Below are positions 26,101 to 36,400 of a stretch of DNA of 64,000 bases, piece after piece; positions within the stretch are counted from its first letter, which is position 1; the number at the start of each line of letters is the position of its first letter. The position numbers and the translations under genes were made by a program. The notes beneath the pieces are model-generated. The model did not search any database and was not told where the DNA came from. It saw only the letters and a program-made list of their open reading frames with translations. Location of the stretch: positions 24,849,407-24,913,406 of the forward strand of contig NC_050471.1 of NCBI RefSeq assembly GCF_013373865.1, written 5' to 3'. The DNA comes from Monomorium pharaonis. Lineage: Eukaryota; Arthropoda; Insecta; Hymenoptera; Formicidae.

Positions 26101-29100
26101 AAAAATATCGATTAAAACCAATCGATTAATACCGCATTAAAATTCATAAATTTTAATTGTTATCAACGCGAATTGGTTGAATCAAACACTCAATTGAATT
26201 TCAATCGGTTTCAATATGAATTGAGATTGGATTCTATAGTATATGGATTCTATAGTATACTTTCGGATTAATTTTAATCGGATGCCATTGGGTTAAATTG
26301 TTGAGATGACCTTAAATTGGAATCAATACGATGTTTCCGAATTGGCATCAATTGTTAAAATACCTACAATTTTGAACTGGATTCAGTGTTGCTCTCGGTG
26401 ACGTGCGCTTACATATTAAACATAATTATTTTAATAGAAGTCTCTATCTTATATGAGAAATAGTGCTTTTAGAGCCCTATTCTGTATCAATGTCAGTATT
26501 ATTATATATTAATATATAACAATACTGACATTGATTAATAATTGTACAAGTATTAAATGTAATAAAAAAATTATACAACAACAATGTAACGTATGATCTC
26601 AAAAATTACCATTAAAAGTTACAAAATAGCTATTGAATTAAGTTCGATTGGACGCTATCTATTTTAGTTGTTGAATTATGTGCACAATCTTGAATTGGAT
26701 TGAATATCTTTCCGAATTGACTTTAACCGGATGTGCTATCGATTTGTAAACTATATGACTGTTCATCTACTATACTCATAAAAAAATCTACGCACAGCGA
26801 GACACCACCGCTTCCTCTATTTTACGCGAGATGTCGCCAGCGAAATCCAGACACAAAAAGCTACAGAAGTTACGTATCTTGATTGGTAGTCGAGTTCCGA
26901 TAGTTCGAGATTAGTAACGTGATGATGTGTGCGAGATTATTACCGGCGAATTAGTTTTGTGCATAATTTGCATATTACATCGTGGATCACATCGTAGGAA
27001 GAAATACGGCTGTGCCTAATTTAACATTAGTATAACACTATGCGTCGTATAATCAGGTAAATTACACAAAATTTTCATTTTTTGTATGGAATAAATATTC
27101 TGAGACAAGATTAATACCTTGTGTTATATTTTATTTTTAGCTATATTAAAAGAAAGAGAGCAAGAAACGCTTTATTAGAATCTAAAGTAGAAGAATAGAA
27201 AAAGGAAAGAGAAATAAGGAAAGAGAAATATAATTAACGTTAAAGCTCAGAATTTACAATGTGCCCGACAAAATATGTGGACTTTGAAGATATCAAATAA
27301 AGTAATTTTATCAAAAAAGTGATAGGATGAAGTAAACAATTTATTTGTGACAGAAAGTATTTGTATTACAAGATCTAACTTGTTCCGAGAAATTTTTTGC
27401 AAAAGATTTATAAAAAACAAGCTATTTGGTGAGATTATTATATTATTATTATTATTATTATTATTATATTTATTATTTGAATATTAAAAAGAAACAGTAA
27501 GAAAGTTTATTATAAAAAATTATTGGTTGTTACACCAAATTCTCTTCTAGAGTGGTGTATGCTGTTGTTGATAGATAAAAAGTTTACCGAGGTTCATCCC
27601 CTTTTAAATGCAGCAAACTATCATATAAAGAATTGACAGGGCAATACACATCAAAAGAATTATCTGAAGGTGTACTTTCTAGTTCTTCAAGTATGTCACT
27701 ATCTTATGACAGACCAGGTAAGAGAATAGTTACAAGTGTTATAATTTTATTTTAAAAAATATATTGCAACTGTATGGTTTTTAAAGATATCATACAACCA
27801 TTCTTTTTAGATTATTAAAACAGGTAAAAAGTGTGAAATCTTGTTTGAAACAATTACAACAAATATACAGACTATAATGTCACTCAACTGGCCTACCAAT
27901 GATGTGGTCACAGGTTGTAATATCAGAGATTTTATATGGATGCCAAGGATCATGCATTCTATGTGAACTAGATATATGGCACAGAAATATACCAATAAAG
28001 CTCTTAGTCAAATCGAAAACTAAAAAGTAAGTATTTAAGTACTTTGTTGTCCCCGACACAATTTATTCTAATTAATACAATTCTCTTCATACATTCACAA
28101 AAATCACATTCAAAATTTTTATTTATATTTTTGATTTTCAAACTTAGTTTTTGGTAAATTGAGGCATACATGAGACAAAAGACTACAAAATGAGGAGAGA
28201 CTAGGAGTCAACTTCTCAAATATGGAACGACACATCATTCCATATTTTACTTTTTATTTTCTTTGCATCAGTTTAATATATTTACTGGTATTTTTTAGTT
28301 AAATTTGTAGTTAAATTGTAATTGTATATTTATAATTATTTTTATTGTTCTTTTACAGTTATTGATAATTAACCTATTTTGTCAATGTTTTATGGAAATT
28401 TCTCAAGCTTGTTAAGGGCCCCTGCACAGACTTTTGCATAACACGAAATGCATAATGCATAAGAGAATTAATCAATCAGTGATCTTTATTTCTATCCTGG
28501 GGAGGGAAATAGATGACTCTGATTGATTAATTCTTTTATGCGTCATGCACTATGCGTTATGCAAAAGTTTGTACAGGGGCCCTTAAGCTATCACTTTGGT
28601 GATAGCCTAAGTTACTTAAAGGCCATAGAATACCTTCACAATTTCTGTAAAAGTCATGCTTTTGTTTCCCATTACAAGCCAGCACATGATTACATGTTCT
28701 AAGAACATTAAATAAAACACGAAAAAAATAGGTTTATTAACAATAACTGTAAAAGAACAATAAACATAATTATAAAAGTACAATAATTCTAGATTCAAAC
28801 CAATTAAAATCGATTACATTAAAACTTCTTTTAATAGGCTTTAATATGTAAAATAATCGGATTTAATCGAAATCAATCAAGTATTTATAAGTAGAATAAA
28901 TTGTAAAATAAAAACAATTGAAACCAATTAAAAACGTTAAAAAATGATTATAGATATAATTAATTAAAACAATTAAATATGATTAAAACTGATTAAAGTG
29001 CCCACCCAATTGAACACAATTAAAAAATTAATCAGTTTGAATCTGGAATCTTGATCCGGTATTTCTGGATAAGAAACAATTTAAACGATTGAAAATTAAT

Positions 29101-31620
29101 CGTACTCGAACAAATAGAAACCAATTAAAATTATTTCATATATCACTAATCGATTTTAATCATTTCAATCGGCACGAATCCGGGATTTCTGGATTCCGGA
29201 TCGAAACCGATTCATTTTTTTTAATTGGTTTTAATTAGTCGTTTTTAGCAGAGAAGGCTGTAGTAATTACGTTAAGAACATCTTAACAATGTTTATCTTT
29301 CATTTTTCATAATAGTAATGATAAAGCTTGGAAAGTCACTTTTAATAAGTAGTTCATAACTGTTATGTAACAAGTCAACTAATAAGTTACTTTTTACAAT
29401 AAATAAATAACGAATATACTTGTCAAAACTAATTATTCCAATCTTGGTGTTACTATTATCTTTAAAAAAAATTATGGAAGCATTGTCAAATTATCATTAT
29501 AAAAAAAATAAAAACGGTGACTTTTATTACTTGTAACGTGTTACTTTTTATATAAAATTTTCTATGTAAAATTCTGTTGTAAAAAGAATTTAAGTTTTCT
29601 CAGTACTTTTAAAGTTTTTTTGTTTCGCGTGGATAAAAAATGGTCCCTTTCGTATTATTTTTTGTGTTAAAGTCGATTTCAGCATTTCAACATTATTGCA
29701 GTTTTTGTCTTTTAACAGATGGCGTGAATTGTAGCAAAACACATTCCAGCACAACTTTTTCAACACGTTTGATCATTTCAACATTCGCATGCGTGATCGT
29801 TTCGCGACACATATGTAATTCTCGCAGAATTGAATGATGCTTCGTCACTTTTGCGAACCTAATCTTGGCTAATTTGTTAATTTGCGAGAACTAAGACACT
29901 CAAAGGACCACACATTGACGCACGGATAACAAAAAATATAGTAGGCTACATGGTCTTTTGCACTTGTGCGGATGAATACATCTTGTGCACAAAAAACCAA
30001 TGTCTTAGTGCAATGATCTGATTCATATTAAAAAATCTTACAATTTTTTAAAAAGTTATAAAATTACACAAAAGGTATTCTAAGAAAATCTGAAATTAAA
30101 ATATAAAACAAATATTGACTACGAGCAACAGTTTTACATTTTAGACATCCACTTTTAATTTAGAGGACAAAGTAAATTGAAATTACAGATAATTTGCAAT
30201 GCGTTTAACATTATCTTAAATAAAGTTTCTGTACACAAATTTCCAGACTCTTATTGGCAATTTTCTTCTTAATATATTATTAAAATATAAAAATTTTAAA
30301 AAATTATATGAAGAATCATAAGAAATTTTTTCTCCAGAGATTACTCTAAGAGAACAGATACATTTCAAGTTGTATGCACATGTTATATGGACAATGTGGA
30401 CAGGAATTTATCATTATATAATGTCCACATGAATGTAACGTTGTGATTTCATTTCTAAATCGATAGATTTAAATGTTCCTTTTAACGTGAATTCTACATG
30501 GACAATTTCATATCAATTTTAATTTATGTATGATTAACGCGTATGAAGCATATTAATATCATTAATATAATTTAACGAAGGTAAAAATAGGAGACAGTAA
30601 CGGGGAATTCACGTGTAAGTAAATTCATATTGATTTTATTCAATGCAATCCACATAGTAATAGTACTCAGGCCTGTCGACAGATAAACATATATAGTAGA
30701 ACTATATTTCTCATGTATATAAAAATATAAAATAAAATAAAAGGTTCAACATTATTTTATGGCCTTTTGCTATGGTATTTTGCTCGTGTTTTAAAGAAAG
30801 GATTCCTGAAAATAAATCTCCAAAATTGAATTCTCTCTTTAAGATATTTTATATTGTGTTTAAATAAATATATATTTAAAATAAATATAATATGTTTTAA
30901 TAGTAAAATGTTTTTTTTAATATTTTAGAAATACCTATTTAGTGTTAATTAAAATAGAATACGTAATAATTAATATTTAATTTGAAATTTATTTGTGAAA
31001 TATATCTATGTGAATATTATGAGAAAAGTCAGTTAAAAATATCAATGAGATTGCCGCATAGATTCTGACACTGTTATTGTTTATCAAACTGTCTACTTGA
31101 CTAATAACATGAATTTTACTTGTAATTTCTATACAACAAACAATATTCACTAGCTTTAGTATTATTATATTAATTCTTAAAATTTATAGTTTCTAATTTT
31201 GAACAAACCTTCGAATATATGTATCTTCATGTTCAATAATGGGAAGAATATTGTTTATGACGCCGAAATTAAAAAGTATTTTTGCATTGTCTTTTGATTT
31301 ACTAGCATACTTTGATAGGGCCTCTACAATTGCCAATAAAATAGACTTATCTGCAGATTGTAACAGCAATACTGCTGTTTTCGCATCTTTAGCTTCAGAG
31401 ATAGAACGGAATAGGCTGTATTTAAAAGATTCTGTTGCTTTTTCGTCTTGTCCATCGTTCTTTATATGTAAGTATACAAAATTTTGTAATAAAATGTTTT
31501 TTCATATTACAGTTCTTGTTTGAGAAGATTGTATAATTTTATATACATGATTATATAATTTTGTTTTTAAATCCAAATAATAAGAAAATTACATTTTACC
31601 TTTAAATCGTGTTGTTGCAT
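20188..31620 (-). CDS. ARMC3: Armadillo repeat-containing protein 3 (ARM repeats plus EDR1-type domain)
   Basis: Fourteen minus-strand exons join in phase: 31620-31600, 31459-31209, 25356-25035, 24929-24762, 24657-24454, 24333-24171, 24096-23978, 23789-23631, 22715-22477, 21925-21761, 21446-21328, 21082-21005, 20863-20559 and 20493-20188. The total is 872 residues, about the size of vertebrate ARMC3. Helical armadillo repeats fill about residues 30-560 (AVLLLQSADKSILLAIVEA, LQSPDPDINKHNLEILQNLM). A linker containing LTGRLSLHDLTQDGFY follows, then the C-terminal EDR1-type domain (about 650-840) with VIPLGQLRVGSYLERALLFK, LVRGEYGVSW and FIVDLMDSPGDLIPIG. The first coding exon is only 7 codons (MQQHDLK), chosen because its donor and phase fit; an out-of-frame ATG at 31455 is rejected. 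The intron 31208-25357 is 5.85 kb and holds mobile DNA. In mammals ARMC3 is testis/cilium-biased; its role here is unknown. Confidence 0.9.
25924..26061. mobile_element. MITE-like element with about 25-bp terminal inverted repeats
   Basis: CCAGAATGGTCACATTCA near 25927 is mirrored by the reverse complement CCAGAATGGCCACGTTC ending near 26058. The interior is AT-rich and non-coding. Lies in the large ARMC3 intron. Confidence 0.5.
26486..26535. repeat. Perfect 15-bp stem hairpin
   Basis: ATCAATGTCAGTATT (26486-26500) and its exact reverse complement (26521-26535) flank a 20-base AT loop. Confidence 0.7.
27040..28024 (+). pseudogene. Decayed gene-like stretch inside the ARMC3 intron
   Basis: Not recognised. 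A GC-richer leader (26790-27030) precedes ATG 27040 (MRRII, donor at 27056/27057). An acceptor at 27140 gives a joined short frame ending at a TAG (residues SYIKRKRARNALLESKVEE). Further on, exon-like 27551-27716 (acceptor TTCTAG, donor CAG|GTAAGAG) reads KELTGQYTSKELSEGVL and SMSLSYDRPG. It joins in phase to 27826-27965 (KKCEILFETITT, SLNWPTNDVVTGCNIRDF), ending in a stop. Frames are broken before 27575, so it looks like a captured or dying gene. It could also be a non-coding RNA. Confidence 0.3.
28412..28586. mobile_element. TTAA-flanked MITE, copy 1
   Basis: TTAA at both ends, then inverted repeats GGGCCCCTGCACAGACTTTT and its near-complement (about 30 bases), continuing as a longer imperfect hairpin of TGCATAA-type words. 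TTAA target duplication is the piggyBac superfamily habit. A second inverted pair (28310-28375 and 28733-28800) flanks it. Confidence 0.75.
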
Positions 31621-33472
31621 TATATATGACATTTAATTAAAATATTAATATTTAATTATAATTCTGTTGACAATATCTAAAGTGACTGATTTTAAAAAAC
31701 CATTCAATATATAAAGACATTTATTCAAAGTTTATTTTTTACTAATACCTTTAGCTTGTTTTCATATTTGTATGAACTTAGCCAACAGTTAAGAGAATTA
31801 TGAAATTATTTGTATTTCGCGTAAAAACTTAAAAATGTAATTAAAAAGTCTGTGACTTGTTCATGTGTAACTTAAAATTTTCAAAAATTATTTTATACCT
31901 TTTAGATCGTTATTTTGATGTCAATATTTAATTATAATTGGTTATATGATGTGTATGGCTGATTATGTGATGTGTATTTAACATTTATTTTTACATGTCA
32001 CAAAAAGACTGCCACAAAGACGTAATATAAATTTTAAATTTGTCATGAACTCTCTGTTTAAGAAATTAAGAGACTTTTTATTTATAATTAAATAATTTAT
32101 TATTAATAATGTATTAACATTTTCTTAAATAAAAAATATTAAAAATAATAATTAATTTGATGGTTGATACACCAATTTGTGTCATTTTGTCGCGTGTTAA
32201 GCGTATTTTAATTATTTTATAATGGTTGTTTAAAATTTAATAGTCATACATTTTTTAAGTTTTTTTAAGTTTTTTACGTTAACTTAATTAAGTTGATTTT
32301 TAAGTTCTAAGTTTTATGGAGTATTTAGTAATGCGTTAAAAAAAAGCTTGTATCCTTAAACTAATAAAAATTTCCCATTCTAATTGTGAGTTTTTACTAT
32401 GCGCGTCAACATTGAGTCATCTATTCTATTGGAACATTTTATTGTATCATTTGATATTACAATAATGGGATATTTTGATTGATTAACTTATGCCGCGGAT
32501 GACGCACTCAGTGGAAACTGATTTTATAGCTGACGTTTGTCACAGATATCCAATAAGAAACTTGGTTTCCTAGGGACTTTTGAAGATAAATTCTGCTATT
32601 GTTAAGGCCCCCGCACACACTTTTGCATAACGCATAACGTATGTACATAAGCAAATGATTGGTCATAAGCAAGTGCATAGGAAATTCAACCAATCGAATT
32701 TCTTATGCATTTATGTTGTGCGTTATTCAAAAGTCTGTGCGGAAGCCTTAATTATTAGTACAGCGAAAAAGAACAGTTTCTTATCTAACGACCAATCAAC
32801 ACTCTCAACGTACCGCTTGCGATATTTACGCGTGTGTAATGTTATACAGCGGCTTTTGACCTGTTTGTAATGAACGGTTTACAGTCCAAATGATCTGAAT
32901 ATTAGTCGAAGTGGTATAATTTAACGTGATAATCTCGGAATAATTGTGAATAAGTATTCACTATGTCAAAGACACGAATTAAGAGTATTGTCCCTATAAT
33001 TTTAACCTTCAAGGATTTACTGCATTTCATGTCAACGGGCATTTGCAGATAATGTGAGATTATTTTTTCATTATTGCGATTGTAATGCATATGTTCTCTA
33101 ATTGCATCAAAAGATTTATAATATTTTTAATCTGCAACATTACTGTTTTGTATTTCTGCATTCTTAACCTATAGGGACTGCTTGTAAATTATTTATATTT
33201 TTTCAAGGCAATTGGCACATACATTGTTTACAACATGTTCATTGTTCATTTATAAAAAAGTGTATAAAATTTTATATTTTACTTGTTAATATCTAAACTG
33301 GCAGATTAGTTATAATTATTTATGTTAATGTTGTTAATTTTTTCTCAGTGCTATTACCTGTATCTCGATATTATAATTGCATTGTATTTATTTATAGGAA
33401 GCTGTTGAATAAAGTTGAGCAGTAATCTTAAAGTAAAACTTTGTCTACTAATATTTGCAAAACAATTTTAAA
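31621..33472. promoter_or_regulatory. Shared upstream region of ARMC3 (minus) and Taf6 (plus)
   Basis: 1.85 kb between divergent start codons. Mostly AT-rich, with GC-richer patches at 32395-32520 and 32760-33070 flanking the MITE at 32602-32751. A Taf6 leader exon probably starts near 32880-33060 but I cannot fix its splice sites. Confidence 0.4.
32602..32751. mobile_element. TTAA-flanked MITE, copy 2
   Basis: Same family as 28412-28586: TTAA, GGCCCCCGCACACACTTTTG at the left and the matching inverted end at the right, with TGCATAA/ACGCATAA words inside. Lies in the ARMC3-Taf6 intergenic gap, so it post-dates that arrangement. Confidence 0.75.
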
Positions 33473-36400
33473 ATGAGTGAAAATGAATCAATGTATGGGA
33501 CAACTTTGTCCCAAGAGTCTATCAAAGTAATAGCGGAAAGTATTGGCATTGGCAACTTTCCAGATGAAGCTGCAAAAGATCTTGCTGAAGATGTCAGTTA
33601 TAGGCTAAAAGAAATTATTCAGGTTAGTAAACGAGTTTCTAATATATTGTTTTATATTTTAATTACAAGTGACTACACTTTAACTGCTAATATGTTTAAT
33701 TTAGATATTTTATTATTAGATCTATGATGTTTTAAAGCACTTGATACTACAGGTATTTTAAAGCATTTTTTTGATTGATCAGTTAGTGAAATTCTTTGAT
33801 TAATTAGTAAAATCCTTTGAAGTTAATTATGTATTGTAAAAATGTTTTTATGTAACATTACTTTTAAAATTAGAAATATAAATATTTAAAACCACTACTA
33901 CAACAACCCAAAACTAGAATGTTTATGTATATAATTTATTGTCTAAAATTACAATTATTAGCATATACAAACTGTACATTGACAAATTCATCAGTCATAA
34001 AACATCCAATCCTTAACTGAAATATGTAATATTACAAATTAAATTGACTAGCAATTTAAGGGTGTATCGGACATACAATCTTAGACAAAAGTGCATGAAA
34101 TTTGAAATACTTAAATATCTACACCTAACGCATAGTAAATCTATATTTTGTGTGATATCTGCTTATTATTCTGAGAATTTTAGTTTTTTGGGGCCTATAT
34201 AATATTTCTTTTATCATAAGGGTATTCACTTTATCATTAAGTATTCTAAAAATTTTAGAGAATGATTTCTCAAATTAATTCAGAACAAAAACTTTATATA
34301 ACCATATATCCGAAACAGCTTAGCTTAAAAAATTAAAAATATTAAGTTCAAAAATTTTATTTTTTTAATACATATGTATGAAAAATATGTAGAAAATTTT
34401 ATTATAACAAGTAGTTATCAAAATTTTAAAAATGAAACAGTTTGTTTTTCTCACTCTGCATAAATCTGTTAAAGTTTCATTGAAAGAAGATTAATCTCAA
34501 ATTTATTATATGTAGATTATATCTTTGTTAACTTTTCATTTTTATTTTCATGAAGTTATACATAATATTTTCTTATAGGATGCTGCAAAATTCATGAGAC
34601 ATGGGAAACGCCAACGAATGACTGCACACGACATAGATCATGCGTTGAAGATTAAGAACATTGAGCCAACGTATGGATTTTTTGCCAAGGATTACATACC
34701 ATTCCGCTTTGCATCAGGTGGAGGTAGAGAATTACATTTTGTAGAAGAGAAGGAAATTGATCTTAACGAGGTTGTAGCTATGGCTGGTGGACAGACATGG
34801 CCAAAGCTCCCATTGGAAATTACATTACGAGCCCATTGGCTATGCATTGACGGAGTACAACCTACTATACCAGAAAATCCACCACCAGTATCAAAAGGTT
34901 TTATCTAATTTCCTTTATTTTTACAGGATACAATTAAAATTTTCAAAACCTAACAAATCGCAAAAGTTAAATTTTCAGGAAATAAAATATTTTATTTTCA
35001 ACAATTTATTATATAAAAATAGTAATTTTTTTCTGAACATATAATAGGTATAAGAACAAAGTTGTAGGCTTTAATTAATATTTTGAGGATCCATTTGTGA
35101 AAAACTTCACACCCAGTTTGGTTTTTGCGGGAATTTTATATCATTTATTTTATAATACTTATTTTTATAACAATAGTGATATTGGTGAAAACGGAAACAT
35201 TATTTAGTCTAAATAATAATAATTATTTACTTTTTATTTACAAAATTTTATATAAATTGCTCTTAACAAAATATATTAATATATCTCTTCTTACATAAAT
35301 ATTATAATTTTTGTCTAGACATAATACATGCAATAAAGTTTTAGATATTGATTAATATTTTGAGAATTTATTAAGAAGAAAGTAAAAAAAATGTACTTGT
35401 TTGTTTCATACAGAAATTTTCTGTGTACTACTTATTTTTGGTTTTCTGTTCTTGCTGTTTATGATGCGATACTATCAATAAAGAATAATTTGATGTTGTA
35501 ATCTAGATTTAAAAAAAGGACTTCCTCTATTTTTTGTGGGAAAATCAATTTAATTCAATTTTATAAGAAGTTTTCGTTATATTTTCTTGTTATTATACGA
35601 AAAACTCATTTTAAAAAGATTTGGATGTACGGTTTGCAAATAACTTCAAAATTTCATGCTAATTTCTAACAGAGGTCCAGAAATTGGAGAGCGTTGATCC
35701 AACAACTAAGCTCACCAGCAAGAATCAAAATATAGGCGTGGGTAAACCAGGCGGCGGTGGCAAAAGCCAAAAGTTACGAAACGTCGAGACTGTTCATGTG
35801 AAACAACTTGCGACGCACGAGCTTAGCGTGGAACAGCAATTGTACTACAAAGAAATAACAGAAGCGTGCGTGGGATCCGACGAAGCTCGTAGAGCCGAGG
35901 CTCTTCAGTCACTCTCAGCGGATCCGGGTCTACACGAGATGTTGGCACGTATGTGCACCTTCATCGCGGAGGGTGTGCGGGTCAATGTAGTACAGAATCA
36001 TCTTGCGCTGCTCATTTACCTCATGCGGATGGTCAAAGCCTTACTCGATAATCCAAGTCTTTACTTGGAGAAATATGTAAAATAAAATTTTTTTTTTATG
36101 TAAAAGAGGTTTTCCAGTCTTTTCATACGATTAACGCATTTCTAAATTTTCATTTTTACAGTTTTCTTTAAATAATTTTGTGTGGGGGAGTTAAAGAATT
36201 CGAAGTAATTTTATCTCAAACAAAATAAAACTTTGAAAAAATATTTATAAAAGAAATTATAGTTTAGTATATAGTTTAAAAAAACATTTTGAAACAAGAA
36301 AGAAATTTTACCATGTTATTATTTTTATGTAAAAGTATAAAATATTAATAAATTCTCTTTAAAAATGACGTACTAATGAAAATGTGACGTTATTTAAATT

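Larger units (their letters stand above)
26096..29250. mobile_element. Candidate TIR-bounded 3.1-kb insertion in ARMC3 intron
   Basis: The left end (26096: tctgctaaaaatatcgatta) and the reverse complement of the right end (29250: tctgctaaaaacgactaatta) match over about 25 bases. Inside each end lie 450-650 bases built from repeated AATTAAAACC/GATTGA-type words (26100-26760 and 28780-29240, opposite orientation). The centre holds a GC-richer leader and the decayed gene-like piece. No transposase is recognised. Confidence 0.4.

Noticed and set aside
31453..31455. ATG giving MDKTKKQQ as the ARMC3 start
   Set aside because: It is one base out of frame with the armadillo sequence; the upstream 7-codon exon at 31620-31600 fits phase and splice sites.
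31239..31523. 94-codon plus-strand frame
   Set aside because: Shadow of ARMC3 exon 2 on the minus strand (AKTAVLLLQSADKSILL).
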